DNA from: Sphingobacterium sp. | Lineage (GTDB): Bacteria; Bacteroidota; Bacteroidia; Sphingobacteriales; Sphingobacteriaceae | Reading direction: 5' to 3' | DNA: 64,000 nucleotides | Assembly (NCBI GenBank): GCA_031286695.1 | Contig: JAITTY010000006.1 | Location: 1-64,000, forward strand | Shown here: piece by piece, positions 15,016-23,587 of the stretch | How the letters are laid out: each line of letters starts with the position of its first letter | How positions within the stretch are numbered: the stretch's first letter is position 1 | Notes under the pieces: generated by a model | The model's database searches: none | What the model was told of the DNA's origin: nothing | Seen by the model: only the letters and a program-made list of their open reading frames with translations | Position numbers and translations under genes: made by a program

Positions 15016-17712
15016 ATGAACAATAAAACAAATAATCCATTGCACAATATGATCAGTTCCAATGGAATGAATGTGGGGACTGTGACCAAATTGCAGGGAG
15101 TGGCCAGTCAGGATGAAAAACTTGCCTGCGCAATGTTAGAAACGAGCAGAGAAGGGATTACAGATGAAATGGCTACGGAACGTCAACAGAAATTTGGTCT
15201 AAACGAAGTGAAACATCAAAAGGCCCCAAAGTGGTATGTTCAGCTATTGAAATCCTTTGCTAATCCCTTTATATATATACTGTTGTTAATTGCAATAGTT
15301 TCCTTTATCATCGATGTTGGGCTACCTGAAGTCGGAGAACGAGATTATAAAACAGTTGTTGTGGTATCCATTATGATTTTGGTCAGTGCACTGCTTCGTT
15401 TTGTACAGGAGTATCGAAGTAATGCCGCTGCAGAAAAATTAAAAAGTATGGTCAAAACTACGGCTACAGTATTGCGGAAATTTAAAGGCAAAAGAGAGAT
15501 TCCTATTGTTGAGCTGGTGCCGGGAGATATCGTATACCTTTCCGCAGGGGATATGATACCTGCAGATTGCCGTATTGTTCAGAGTAAGGACCTTTTTGTG
15601 AGTGAAAGTATGCTGACTGGAGAGGCGCTTCCTGTAGAGAAGAATTATTTGCCGATCCGGGATGCAGGGAACAAATCACCTATTGAACTTTGTAATATTT
15701 GTTTTATGGGGACCAATGTCGTTAGTGGATCGGCGACAGCCGTGATTGTAACAACAGGCAGTTATACCTATTTTGGGAGTATTAGCAAATCGATTACTGG
15801 CGAACGTCCCGAAACAAGTTTTGATAAGGGTATAAATAAGGTCAGTTTCTTATTGATCCGTTTTATGCTGGTCATGGTTCCGCTGATTTTCTTGATCAAC
15901 GGGTTGATGAAGGGGAACTGGACGGAAGCGCTACTGTTTGCTATTGCTGTCGCTGTAGGTTTAACCCCCGAAATGCTACCCATGATTGTAACCGCTAACC
16001 TGGCAAAGGGGGCTGTGAATATGAGCAAACGTAAAGTCATCGTTAAGCGGTTAAATTCCATCCAAAATATAGGTGCCATGGATATTCTGTGCACCGATAA
16101 AACAGGGACCTTGACATTGGACAAGATCGTCATGGAAAAACATCTTAATGTCTACGGCGTCGAAGATGATGAGGTACTCAAATGGGCATATCTCAATAGT
16201 TTCCATCAGACAGGTCTGAAGAATCTGATGGATAAGGCTGTATTGGACCATGTCGAATTGCACGATTACCTGAAGGTGGAGGATCAATATTTGAAAATTG
16301 ACGAGATTCCATTTGATTTTCAGCGACGACGCATGTCTGTGGTCCTCAAACAGCATAATGGCAAACATCTACTGATCTGTAAAGGGGCTGTAGAGGAAAT
16401 GCTTGAGCTTTGTACACATGCTTTTGACCCGGGCGATGACCGTAGCCTGCATGTCGAAAATGACCGTACTGTACCGATGGACGATACGATGCGTAAAATT
16501 GTATTGAAAACCTCGAAAAAGATGAATGAGGAGGGATTACGTGTTTTATTGGTTGCCATCCGCGAATTTGAAGGTGCTCACCCCTTGACCTATGCTGTTG
16601 CAGATGAAGCGAAATTGACGTTGACGGGATTTATCGGCTTTTTGGATCCGGCCAAACCCTCTTCACAGCCGGCCATTGAATCATTACAAAAATTGGGAAT
16701 CGGGATCAAAGTGTTGACTGGAGATAATGAGATTATCACACGCAAAATTTGTATGGATGTCGGCATTCCGGTTGATCGGATTGTCAATGGAAATGAATTA
16801 GATCGCATTCCGGACATTGAGTTAAATCAATGTGTTGATGAGGTATCAGTATTTGCAAAGTTGAGCCCTCTTCAAAAAGTTCGTGTTGTAAAAGCATTGC
16901 GAGATAAAGGACATACGGTTGGCTTTATGGGCGATGGTATCAATGATGCGGCGGCACTTAAGGAGGCGGATGTGGGTATCAGTGTAGATACAGCTGTTGA
17001 CATTACCAAAGAAAGTGCAGATATCATTCTGCTGGAAAAAGATCTTATGGTGCTGCGCAAAGGGGTTATTTATGGACGTCGAACTTTTGGAAATATCATT
17101 AAATATATCAAGATGACGGCAAGCAGCAATTTCGGCAATATGTTCAGTATGCTTGGGGCCAGTGCTTTTCTTCCCTTTTTACCGATGCTGCCGGTGCATC
17201 TGCTTATTCAAAATCTACTCTACGATATATCGCAGGTATCTATTCCTTGGGACAGCATGGATGAGGAATTTATCGTCGAGCCAAAGAAGTGGGATGCTGG
17301 TAGTGTCTCGAAGTTTATGTTATTTATTGGCCCCATAAGTTCATTGTTTGATTTCGCCACTTTTGCGGTATTGTTTTTCGTGTTCAAGGCCAATACGGTA
17401 TCGGATCAAACACTCTTTCAGACTGGTTGGTTTGTAGAGGGATTGCTTTCACAAACATTAATTATTCATATGATAAGGACCAAGAAAATACCCTTTATTC
17501 AAAGCTGGGCTGCTGCACCGGTTGTTGCCTTGACAAGTTTAATTATGATTATTGGTGTCGTTTTACCGTTTACGCCATTTGCCGCTGCCTTAAAAATGGA
17601 AGCACTGCCTCTGACTTATTTTCCATGGCTTATCGGCATTTTGGTCTGCTATTGTTTACTTACACAGTGGGTCAAAAATTGGTTTATCCAGAAATTTCAT
17701 ACCTGGTTATAG
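15016..17712 (+). CDS. mgtA: Magnesium-translocating P-type ATPase (MgtA/MgtB type)
   Basis: This 898-residue P3B-type ATPase imports Mg2+ across the inner membrane. It has an N-terminal cation-ATPase domain, the actuator motif SMLTGEALPVEK, the phosphorylation motif DKTGTLT with D361, the nucleotide-binding domain (FDFQRRRMSVV), and the hinge GDGINDAAALKEADVGIS. Ten membrane helices are expected, including the four C-terminal ones ending LTQWVKNWF. Length matches MgtA. Its linkage to the mgtC-like gene supports the Mg2+ assignment over Ca2+. The ATG at 15016 is preceded only by A-rich sequence from the last 18-bp repeat unit, not by a strong Shine-Dalgarno. Confidence 0.95.
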   Translation: MNNKTNNPLHNMISSNGMNVGTVTKLQGVASQDEKLACAMLETSREGITDEMATERQQKFGLNEVKHQKAPKWYVQLLKSFANPFIYILLLIAIVSFIIDVGLPEVGERDYKTVVVVSIMILVSALLRFVQEYRSNAAAEKLKSMVKTTATVLRKFKGKREIPIVELVPGDIVYLSAGDMIPADCRIVQSKDLFVSESMLTGEALPVEKNYLPIRDAGNKSPIELCNICFMGTNVVSGSATAVIVTTGSYTYFGSISKSITGERPETSFDKGINKVSFLLIRFMLVMVPLIFLINGLMKGNWTEALLFAIAVAVGLTPEMLPMIVTANLAKGAVNMSKRKVIVKRLNSIQNIGAMDILCTDKTGTLTLDKIVMEKHLNVYGVEDDEVLKWAYLNSFHQTGLKNLMDKAVLDHVELHDYLKVEDQYLKIDEIPFDFQRRRMSVVLKQHNGKHLLICKGAVEEMLELCTHAFDPGDDRSLHVENDRTVPMDDTMRKIVLKTSKKMNEEGLRVLLVAIREFEGAHPLTYAVADEAKLTLTGFIGFLDPAKPSSQPAIESLQKLGIGIKVLTGDNEIITRKICMDVGIPVDRIVNGNELDRIPDIELNQCVDEVSVFAKLSPLQKVRVVKALRDKGHTVGFMGDGINDAAALKEADVGISVDTAVDITKESADIILLEKDLMVLRKGVIYGRRTFGNIIKYIKMTASSNFGNMFSMLGASAFLPFLPMLPVHLLIQNLLYDISQVSIPWDSMDEEFIVEPKKWDAGSVSKFMLFIGPISSLFDFATFAVLFFVFKANTVSDQTLFQTGWFVEGLLSQTLIIHMIRTKKIPFIQSWAAAPVVALTSLIMIIGVVLPFTPFAAALKMEALPLTYFPWLIGILVCYCLLTQWVKNWFIQKFHTWL

Positions 17713-17780
17713 TTTTAAATTATTGGAGTAAAATGCTGAAATTCATCAACAATAATGTTAATTTTAGACAAATTACTCCA

Positions 17781-19535
17781 ATGAAACTTATAACATATAC
17801 CCTTGCTATCGCTGGATTGGGCCTGATGGCTTCTTGTGGATCGGGAACTCATAACAGACAATCTGCTGTTGATACTGCTGTGAATGAGAAGTTTAAATCG
17901 TATGAAGACCGCTTTATTCAGCAGCTTTGGAAAGAAAATCCGGAATGGGCTACCCAAGTAGGGTTCCATCAGTATGATTCCTTGTTGACAATTCCGGATG
18001 CCAATACGCGAAAACTACGTATGGAGTTTTCAAAGCGACATTTGGACAGCCTCAAAAGTTTTGATCTGAACACCTTGAATCTTTCTCAGCAAACAGATTA
18101 TCATTTGATTCAAAACTATCTTGAATCAAATGTTTGGTCTATTGAGAAAGAGCGCGCGTATGAGTGGAATCCTTCTTCGTACAATGTTGGGGGGACGATC
18201 GCTTTTATGCTTGCCGAGAATTACGCACCATTATCGACCCGACTTAAAGCTATTTATCAACGTTTGACGAAGATTCCGGCCTATTATGAGGCCGCGAAAG
18301 GACAGCTTAAAAATCCGGCATTGGTATTGACCGATTTGGCAATTCAACAGAACTTGGGTGGTTTATCTGTTTTTGAAAGCGATTTACGTGATTCATTGAA
18401 AAAATCAGATCTGTCTGTTGCTGAAAAAGAGGCCCTACAGAAAGCCTCACAGCAAGCTGTTGCGGCGATTAATGGTTATGTTCAATTTTTGAAAACAACA
18501 CCTAATCCTTCTCCGCGTAGCTTTAGATTAGGAAAAGAACTTTACGACAAGAAATTTGATTTCGATATCCAATCGGGGTCGACTGCCGAACAGATTTATC
18601 AGGCTGCTCTAGCAAGAAAAAGCTATTTGCATGGTGAGATGTATAAAATCAGCAAAGAGCTCTGGCCTAAATATTTTGGAAAATCGGCCTTGCCGACGGA
18701 TAGTTTGGTCGTCGTTCGAAAAATGATCGATACCCTGTCGGTTAATCACGTGAAAGCTGAAGAGTTTCAGTCAGCTATCGAAGCGCAGATCCCCAAGTTG
18801 GTTGCGTTTGTCAAACAAAAGGATTTATTGTACATCGATGATAGCAAGCCGCTCGTGGTGCGTAAAGAGCCTGCTTATATGGCTGGTGTTGCGGGAGCTT
18901 CAATCAGTGCACCTGGTCCATACGATAAAGGTGGGAATACCTATTACAATGTGGGCAGTCTAACAGGCTGGACCAAAGAGGCAACAGAGAGTTACCTTCG
19001 GGAGTATAACCATTACATTTTACAGATACTGAATATCCACGAAGCTATTCCGGGGCATTACACCCAATTGGTGTATGCGAATCAATCGCCGAGTCTCATC
19101 AAGAGTATTTTAGGTAATGGTGCAATGATTGAGGGCTGGGCTGTCTATACCGAACAAATGATGCTCGAAAATGGTTACGGTGACAATGCTCCTGAGATGT
19201 GGTTAATGTGGTACAAATGGCATCTGCGTACCGTTTGCAATGCTATACTCGATTATAGCGTCCATGTGAAAAATATGAGTGAAAAAGACGCCATGCATTT
19301 GTTGGTTGATGAAGCGTTTCAACAACAGGCCGAAGCAGCCGGTAAATGGAAACGTGTGTCTGTGAGCAGTGTGCAGCTAACGTCTTACTTTACGGGTTAT
19401 AAAGAAATTTATGACCTGAGGGAAGCTGTTAAACAAAAAGAAGGGAAACAGTTTAATTTGAAGGCGTTCAATGAAAAATTCCTGAGTTTTGGTAATTCAC
19501 CCGTGAAGTATATTCGGGAAATGATGTTAAAATAA
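17781..19535 (+). CDS. DUF885 family lipoprotein, putative zinc metallopeptidase
   Basis: From the ATG at 17781 the product is 584 residues with a lipoprotein signal peptide and lipobox GLMASC. The frame continues open upstream into the ATPase gene, but that extension overlaps it and is not credible. DUF885 proteins are related to metallocarboxypeptidase-type enzymes; the signature HEAIPGH sits at about residues 420-426, followed by the IEGWAVYTEQMMLENGYGD segment that supplies further ligands. The fold is otherwise helical. It is expected in the periplasm or outer-membrane inner leaflet. The substrate is unknown. It is followed by a terminator shared with the convergent regulator gene. Confidence 0.85.
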   Translation: MKLITYTLAIAGLGLMASCGSGTHNRQSAVDTAVNEKFKSYEDRFIQQLWKENPEWATQVGFHQYDSLLTIPDANTRKLRMEFSKRHLDSLKSFDLNTLNLSQQTDYHLIQNYLESNVWSIEKERAYEWNPSSYNVGGTIAFMLAENYAPLSTRLKAIYQRLTKIPAYYEAAKGQLKNPALVLTDLAIQQNLGGLSVFESDLRDSLKKSDLSVAEKEALQKASQQAVAAINGYVQFLKTTPNPSPRSFRLGKELYDKKFDFDIQSGSTAEQIYQAALARKSYLHGEMYKISKELWPKYFGKSALPTDSLVVVRKMIDTLSVNHVKAEEFQSAIEAQIPKLVAFVKQKDLLYIDDSKPLVVRKEPAYMAGVAGASISAPGPYDKGGNTYYNVGSLTGWTKEATESYLREYNHYILQILNIHEAIPGHYTQLVYANQSPSLIKSILGNGAMIEGWAVYTEQMMLENGYGDNAPEMWLMWYKWHLRTVCNAILDYSVHVKNMSEKDAMHLLVDEAFQQQAEAAGKWKRVSVSSVQLTSYFTGYKEIYDLREAVKQKEGKQFNLKAFNEKFLSFGNSPVKYIREMMLK

Positions 19536-19555
19536 ATATAAGGAATTCGAGCAAT

Positions 19556-19584
19556 GATAAAGCCACTCTAAGGAGTGGCTTTAT
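19556..19584. terminator. Bidirectional terminator between convergent genes
   Basis: AAAGCCACTC and GAGTGGCTTT form a perfect 10-bp stem with a TAAG loop and A/T tails on both sides, between the DUF885 gene and the GlxA-type regulator gene. Confidence 0.8.
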
Positions 19585-19597
19585 TGTTTATCATAGT

Positions 19598-20587
19598 TTA
19601 TTGCTCAATGGCGACATCAGCAGTTACCTTGGCAAATTTGTTTCGATAATCTATTGGTGTAAGGCCTGTAATTTTTCGAAAAATATCGCGAAAGGCTTTT
19701 GTATCGGTATAGCCTACATCAAACATCACCTCGGAAACGTTTTTTCGTGATGCTTCGAAGAATTTTTTTGCAGCTTCGATGCGTACGCGTTGAAGGTATT
19801 CGACAGGCGTGTTGTTGGTTGCGTCTTTGAATCTTCGTTCAAATGTGCGCCGTCCAATATTGACATGATTGGCCAGGTCTTCGACTGTAATTTTCTCCTC
19901 GTACTTCTTCTCGATATAGTCTTGAGCTTGTTGGATATCCAGATCAGCATGATTACGTTGGCCTCTGAATATGGCGAATTGCGATTGATTATCCCGGCTG
20001 ATATCCAACGCAAAATATTTGGCTATGAGTACAGCTGTTTCCCTGTCGGAGTACTTTTCCACTAAATAGAGTATCAGATTCCATAAGCTGCTCGCGCCAC
20101 CACTGCTATAGATATTTTCATGTTCAGTGATCACAGCGCCATCCTCAATTTCAATATTTGGATATTTTTCCTTGAACTCCTCGATATGTGCCCAGTGTGT
20201 CGAACATTTTTTTCCATCCAATAAACCTGTTTCAGCAAGGAGGAAAGCACCTACACATAGGCTGGCAAGACTGGCACCCTTGTGATACAGTTTTCTAAAA
20301 TACGGAATGGCCTCTGCATTATCTTGGATCCCTTTATCGATACTTCCAAAAATTGGTGGTATAATGAGCAGATCCGTTTTTTCTACATCCTGTAATAAAC
20401 GATTGGTCTTGATGGTGTACTCGCCACTATTGGCTGGTACGTAGTTGGTTAATCCTACATATTCAACCTTAAAAATAGGTTGTTTTCCAAAGGCCATTAG
20501 AAATTCATTGGCCGTATGAAAGGTTCTGAACGCAGGGGTAATACCTTCGATAGTGCCGTATTCGGGAACAAAAACAGAGATTTGCAT
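19598..20587 (-). CDS. GlxA-type transcriptional regulator (DJ-1/PfpI domain plus AraC helix-turn-helix)
   Basis: The 329-residue protein has an N-terminal DJ-1/PfpI amidotransferase-like domain (about 1-190; ASLCVGAFLLAETGLLDG contains the nucleophile-elbow cysteine) and a C-terminal AraC/XylS double helix-turn-helix (about 220-320; VNIGRRTFERRFKDAT and MFDVGYTDTKAFRDIFRKITGLTP). It is divergent from the SRPBCC/DoxX/SRPBCC/VOC run, separated by about 135 bp, so it probably regulates those genes or itself. The effector is unknown. Confidence 0.92.
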   Translation of the reverse strand: MQISVFVPEYGTIEGITPAFRTFHTANEFLMAFGKQPIFKVEYVGLTNYVPANSGEYTIKTNRLLQDVEKTDLLIIPPIFGSIDKGIQDNAEAIPYFRKLYHKGASLASLCVGAFLLAETGLLDGKKCSTHWAHIEEFKEKYPNIEIEDGAVITEHENIYSSGGASSLWNLILYLVEKYSDRETAVLIAKYFALDISRDNQSQFAIFRGQRNHADLDIQQAQDYIEKKYEEKITVEDLANHVNIGRRTFERRFKDATNNTPVEYLQRVRIEAAKKFFEASRKNVSEVMFDVGYTDTKAFRDIFRKITGLTPIDYRNKFAKVTADVAIEQ

Positions 20588-20722
20588 ATCATTTTTGGTT
20601 TATTATATAAAGGTACAAATAGTTTTTGTCGTAATCTACCCCTAAAGTTGTCGTCTTTGCAACAGCCGCAATGTTGTGATCCTTTGCATCTTTGTTATAT
20701 CAATATAAACAATAGAAAAACA

Positions 20723-21145
20723 ATGGAAAGACAGACAAAAATTACAGTTGAAGCAACGATTAATGCTCCTGTAGAAAAAGTATGGAAATTATGGAACAGT
20801 CCGACGGATATTATGCGATGGAACTCGGCAGATCCGAGCTGGCACTGCCCAAGCAGTGAAAATGACCTTCGCGTGGATGGTACTTTTAAAAATAGAATGG
20901 AGGCAAAAGATGGAAGCTTCGGATTTGACTTCGAAGGAATCTACCATGCGGTAAATTTATACCAGGAAATTGCGTATACCATGGCTGATGGAAGAACTGT
21001 AAATACGCTTTTTTCTGAAGTGGAAGGAAAAACCAGTGTGATTACAGTTTTTGATGCGGAACAGGAAAATGATCCTGAATTCCAAAAATCGGGCTGGCAG
21101 GCTATTTTAAATAACTTCGTAAACTATGTAGAATCTGCGAATTAG
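20723..21145 (+). CDS. SRPBCC family protein (AHSA1-like)
   Basis: From the ATG at 20723 the product is 140 residues, the usual length for a START/Bet v 1-like AHSA1 domain. The diagnostic opening VEATINAPVEKVWKLWNSPTDIMRW and the closing SGWQAILNNFVNYVE helix are present. These proteins bind small hydrophobic ligands. An open frame upstream to 20516 overlaps the divergent regulator gene and is not coding. First gene of a likely four-gene unit of small-molecule-handling proteins controlled by the GlxA-type regulator. Confidence 0.88.
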   Translation: MERQTKITVEATINAPVEKVWKLWNSPTDIMRWNSADPSWHCPSSENDLRVDGTFKNRMEAKDGSFGFDFEGIYHAVNLYQEIAYTMADGRTVNTLFSEVEGKTSVITVFDAEQENDPEFQKSGWQAILNNFVNYVESAN

Positions 21146-21199
21146 TAATTCAAGGCTGATCATCACTGAAATTATACACTTACACAAACGACTTATACA

Positions 21200-21622
21200 A
21201 TGAAAAAGAACAAGATTGCTTTTTGGATAGCTACGGTATTTATAGTTCTCTGGGAAGGACTGATGCCACTTGGAACACTGTTATTTGCGCCGCAATATAT
21301 CAATGCGGGCACAAAACCATTGGGATATCCCGACTATTTTGCCTATGCTTTAATTATCTGTAAGCTGTTGGGCGTTATTGCAATTGCAGTACCGCAGGTT
21401 CCGACCAAATTAAAAGAATGGGCCTATGCTGGATTGACATTCAATTTAATATTTGCTTTTATTAGTCACGCATGTGTTGACAAAAATGCAGTATTTATGG
21501 TGATGCCCATTTTAGTATTTGGGATACTTGCTGTTTCTTATTTCTATCAGGCCAAGATTGCTCGTTTGCACAGTAAGGAGAGACCAGATACAGGAGCATA
21601 TCGTCAAACGTCTGTTGTGTAA
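21200..21622 (+). CDS. DoxX-like membrane protein
   Basis: The 140-residue protein has four membrane helices (about 8-25, 47-66, 73-92, 98-117) and the arrangement of the DoxX-like family, with YFAYALIICKLLGVIAIAVP in the second helix. DoxX-like proteins are implicated in quinone-linked or thiosulphate redox reactions, but most are unassigned. It lies 54 nt after the first SRPBCC gene. Confidence 0.82.
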   Translation: MKKNKIAFWIATVFIVLWEGLMPLGTLLFAPQYINAGTKPLGYPDYFAYALIICKLLGVIAIAVPQVPTKLKEWAYAGLTFNLIFAFISHACVDKNAVFMVMPILVFGILAVSYFYQAKIARLHSKERPDTGAYRQTSVV

Positions 21623-21718
21623 TCGAGTGCAGAGCAGTATTGGGATGAAACAATGTTATATGTAAGAATGTAAAACAAAAATTAAGCAGTAGTTATTCAC
21701 TTATAAAACGATATCGAT

Positions 21719-22168
21719 ATGAAAACGAATCATGTTTCTTTACATCGAATTATTCAGGCAAGTCCTGAAAAGGTGTTCCGTGCTTTTGCGGACCCGGTAG
21801 CACATGCTAGTTGGCTGCCTCCCTATGGTTTTGTATGTATAGTACAACAAATGGATTTTAAGGTAGGTGGAAGTTTCAAAATGACCTTCACCAATTTTAG
21901 TACGGGTAATGGTCATTCCTTCGGTGGCGAATATCTGGAGATTGAGCAAGACAGCTTTATCAAGTATGTAGATCGATTTGACGATCCCAATTTGCCGGGT
22001 GAAATGACCACGACTGTTTCCTTGCGTAAGGTGATCTGCGGAACTGAACTTAAGATTGAACAGACAGGAATTCCTGAGGTTATTCCTGCTGAGATGTGCT
22101 ACCTTGGATGGCAAGAATCGTTGGAGAAAATGAGAAAACTTGTAGAGCCTGAAATACCGGATGCATAG
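21719..22168 (+). CDS. SRPBCC family protein (AHSA1-like), second copy
   Basis: The 149-residue protein has the AHSA1 pattern: HRIIQASPEKVFRAFADP, ASWLPPYGF, FKVGGSFKMTF and a final GWQESLEKMRKLVEPE. It is only distantly similar to the SRPBCC protein encoded 1 kb upstream, so it is not a recent duplicate. It probably acts in the same small-molecule module with the DoxX-like and VOC proteins. Confidence 0.88.
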   Translation: MKTNHVSLHRIIQASPEKVFRAFADPVAHASWLPPYGFVCIVQQMDFKVGGSFKMTFTNFSTGNGHSFGGEYLEIEQDSFIKYVDRFDDPNLPGEMTTTVSLRKVICGTELKIEQTGIPEVIPAEMCYLGWQESLEKMRKLVEPEIPDA

Positions 22169-22195
22169 CCAATTGATATGATATTAGTTCAGGAC

Positions 22196-22606
22196 ATGGA
22201 ACGCTTGCAAAGCGGAATTTTCATTACATTCTCAGGAAATTGTAGAGCGGCACTTACGTTTTATCAGAGCTGTTTTGGGGGAACGTTACATTTTGATATG
22301 TTCGACGAACCCTTGCAGGGCTGTGCTGAAATGCCTGTAGTGAGTGCCACTCTTATTTCCGGACGTATCGCAATTTACGGTTCTGATTTGGTGCACAACG
22401 AGGGGCGAAGAGTAGGAAACTACGTCGCTGTGTTTTTGCCCTGTCGGGATATTTCCGAGCGTGGGGAATTGATTGAAAGACTGACCTCCCAAAAGAGCAA
22501 AACAACGTATGGTAATCCGCAGCCTAAATTTATAGAAGTAACCGATTTGTTCAATGTGCGCTGGGTTTTGGGAATTGCTCCGTTGTCTGCTGGCCTGTCT
22601 ATTTGA
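22196..22606 (+). CDS. VOC family protein (PhnB/glyoxalase-like)
   Basis: The 136-residue protein from the ATG at 22196 shows the vicinal-oxygen-chelate beta-alpha-beta-beta-beta pattern: FSGNCRAALTFYQSCFGG, MPVVSATLISGRIAIYGSDL, and YVAVFLPCRDISERGELIERL. It resembles the PhnB branch annotated as demethylubiquinone methyltransferase-like, which is mostly unassigned. An ATG at 22178 adds six residues and cannot be excluded. Last gene of the run before the ABC transporter. Confidence 0.82.
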   Translation: MERLQSGIFITFSGNCRAALTFYQSCFGGTLHFDMFDEPLQGCAEMPVVSATLISGRIAIYGSDLVHNEGRRVGNYVAVFLPCRDISERGELIERLTSQKSKTTYGNPQPKFIEVTDLFNVRWVLGIAPLSAGLSI

Positions 22607-22702
22607 AGCCTTTTATTTTCGTTTATTTTTAACTTTTACTATATTCATGTAACATATCATGGTTTTGGTATACTAACATATTATTAACAGTTAAAATAAA
22701 TT

Positions 22703-23587
22703 ATGAATTTATCAATAGAGACCCTTAGTAAGACCTATTCTAATGGGGTAAAAGCTTTAGATGGCGTTAACTTAGAAATTAAGCCTGGGATGTTTGGTTT
22801 ACTGGGACCAAATGGTGCTGGCAAGTCTTCTTTAATGCGGACAATTGCGACACTTCAGAAACCCGACAGTGGCCGTATTACTTTTGGTGATATTGATGTA
22901 CTCAAAAATCAGCTCGATTTGCGAAAAGTTTTGGGTTATTTGCCACAGGAATTTGGTGTTTATCCCAATCTCTCTGCATCAGATTTGCTGCAATATTTTG
23001 CAAAGCTTAAAGGAATTAAATCGAAAGCGGATCGGGATGCCATTATCAATCGTGTTCTGGAGGTTACCAATCTTTGGGACGTGCGCAATAAAAGCGTAAG
23101 TGGTTACTCGGGCGGGATGAAGCAACGTTTTGGTATTGCGCAATTGTTGCTGAATGATCCCAAGTTAATTATTGTAGATGAACCTACTGCAGGGCTTGAC
23201 CCAGCGGAAAGACATCGTTTTTTGAACGTTCTACGGGAGATAGGTACAGATCATACCGTCATTTTTTCTACGCATATTGTGGATGATGTGCGTGAACTGT
23301 GTCATGAGTTGGCCATTCTGAATGGAGGAAAGATTCTTTTGAGAGGCACTCCTAAAGAATCCATCGATCAATTGGATGGTAAGATCTGGGTACGTATCAT
23401 CAGTCGGGATCAACTGGATGAGTATACACAAAAATATAACGTTATTTCAACCAATTACAATCAGGACAACACACTCAATATTCGGGTGTACAGCGATGTG
23501 CGTCCGGATGAATCATTTGTGAACGCTCAAGGCCAATTGGAGGATGTCTATTTTGTAGCGCTAAAAAATGATCAACGCCATGTTTAA
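22703..23587 (+). CDS. ABC transporter ATP-binding protein
   Basis: The 294-residue ATPase has Walker A GPNGAGKSS (residues 35-43), the Q-loop LPQEFG, the signature SGGMKQRFG, Walker B LIIVDEPTAGLDP and the H-loop FSTHIVDD. A C-terminal extension after about residue 215 is typical of exporters in the CcmA/NatA-like class. Its last 20 nt overlap the start of the permease/M1 fusion gene, so the two form one transporter unit. Confidence 0.95.
   Translation: MNLSIETLSKTYSNGVKALDGVNLEIKPGMFGLLGPNGAGKSSLMRTIATLQKPDSGRITFGDIDVLKNQLDLRKVLGYLPQEFGVYPNLSASDLLQYFAKLKGIKSKADRDAIINRVLEVTNLWDVRNKSVSGYSGGMKQRFGIAQLLLNDPKLIIVDEPTAGLDPAERHRFLNVLREIGTDHTVIFSTHIVDDVRELCHELAILNGGKILLRGTPKESIDQLDGKIWVRIISRDQLDEYTQKYNVISTNYNQDNTLNIRVYSDVRPDESFVNAQGQLEDVYFVALKNDQRHV

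Noticed and set aside
17427..17780. In-frame extension upstream of the DUF885 lipoprotein
   Set aside because: It overlaps the Mg2+ ATPase gene and would bury a clear lipoprotein signal peptide that starts at 17781.
20516..20722. Upstream extension of the first SRPBCC gene
   Set aside because: It overlaps the divergent regulator gene, and the normal family length starts at 20723.
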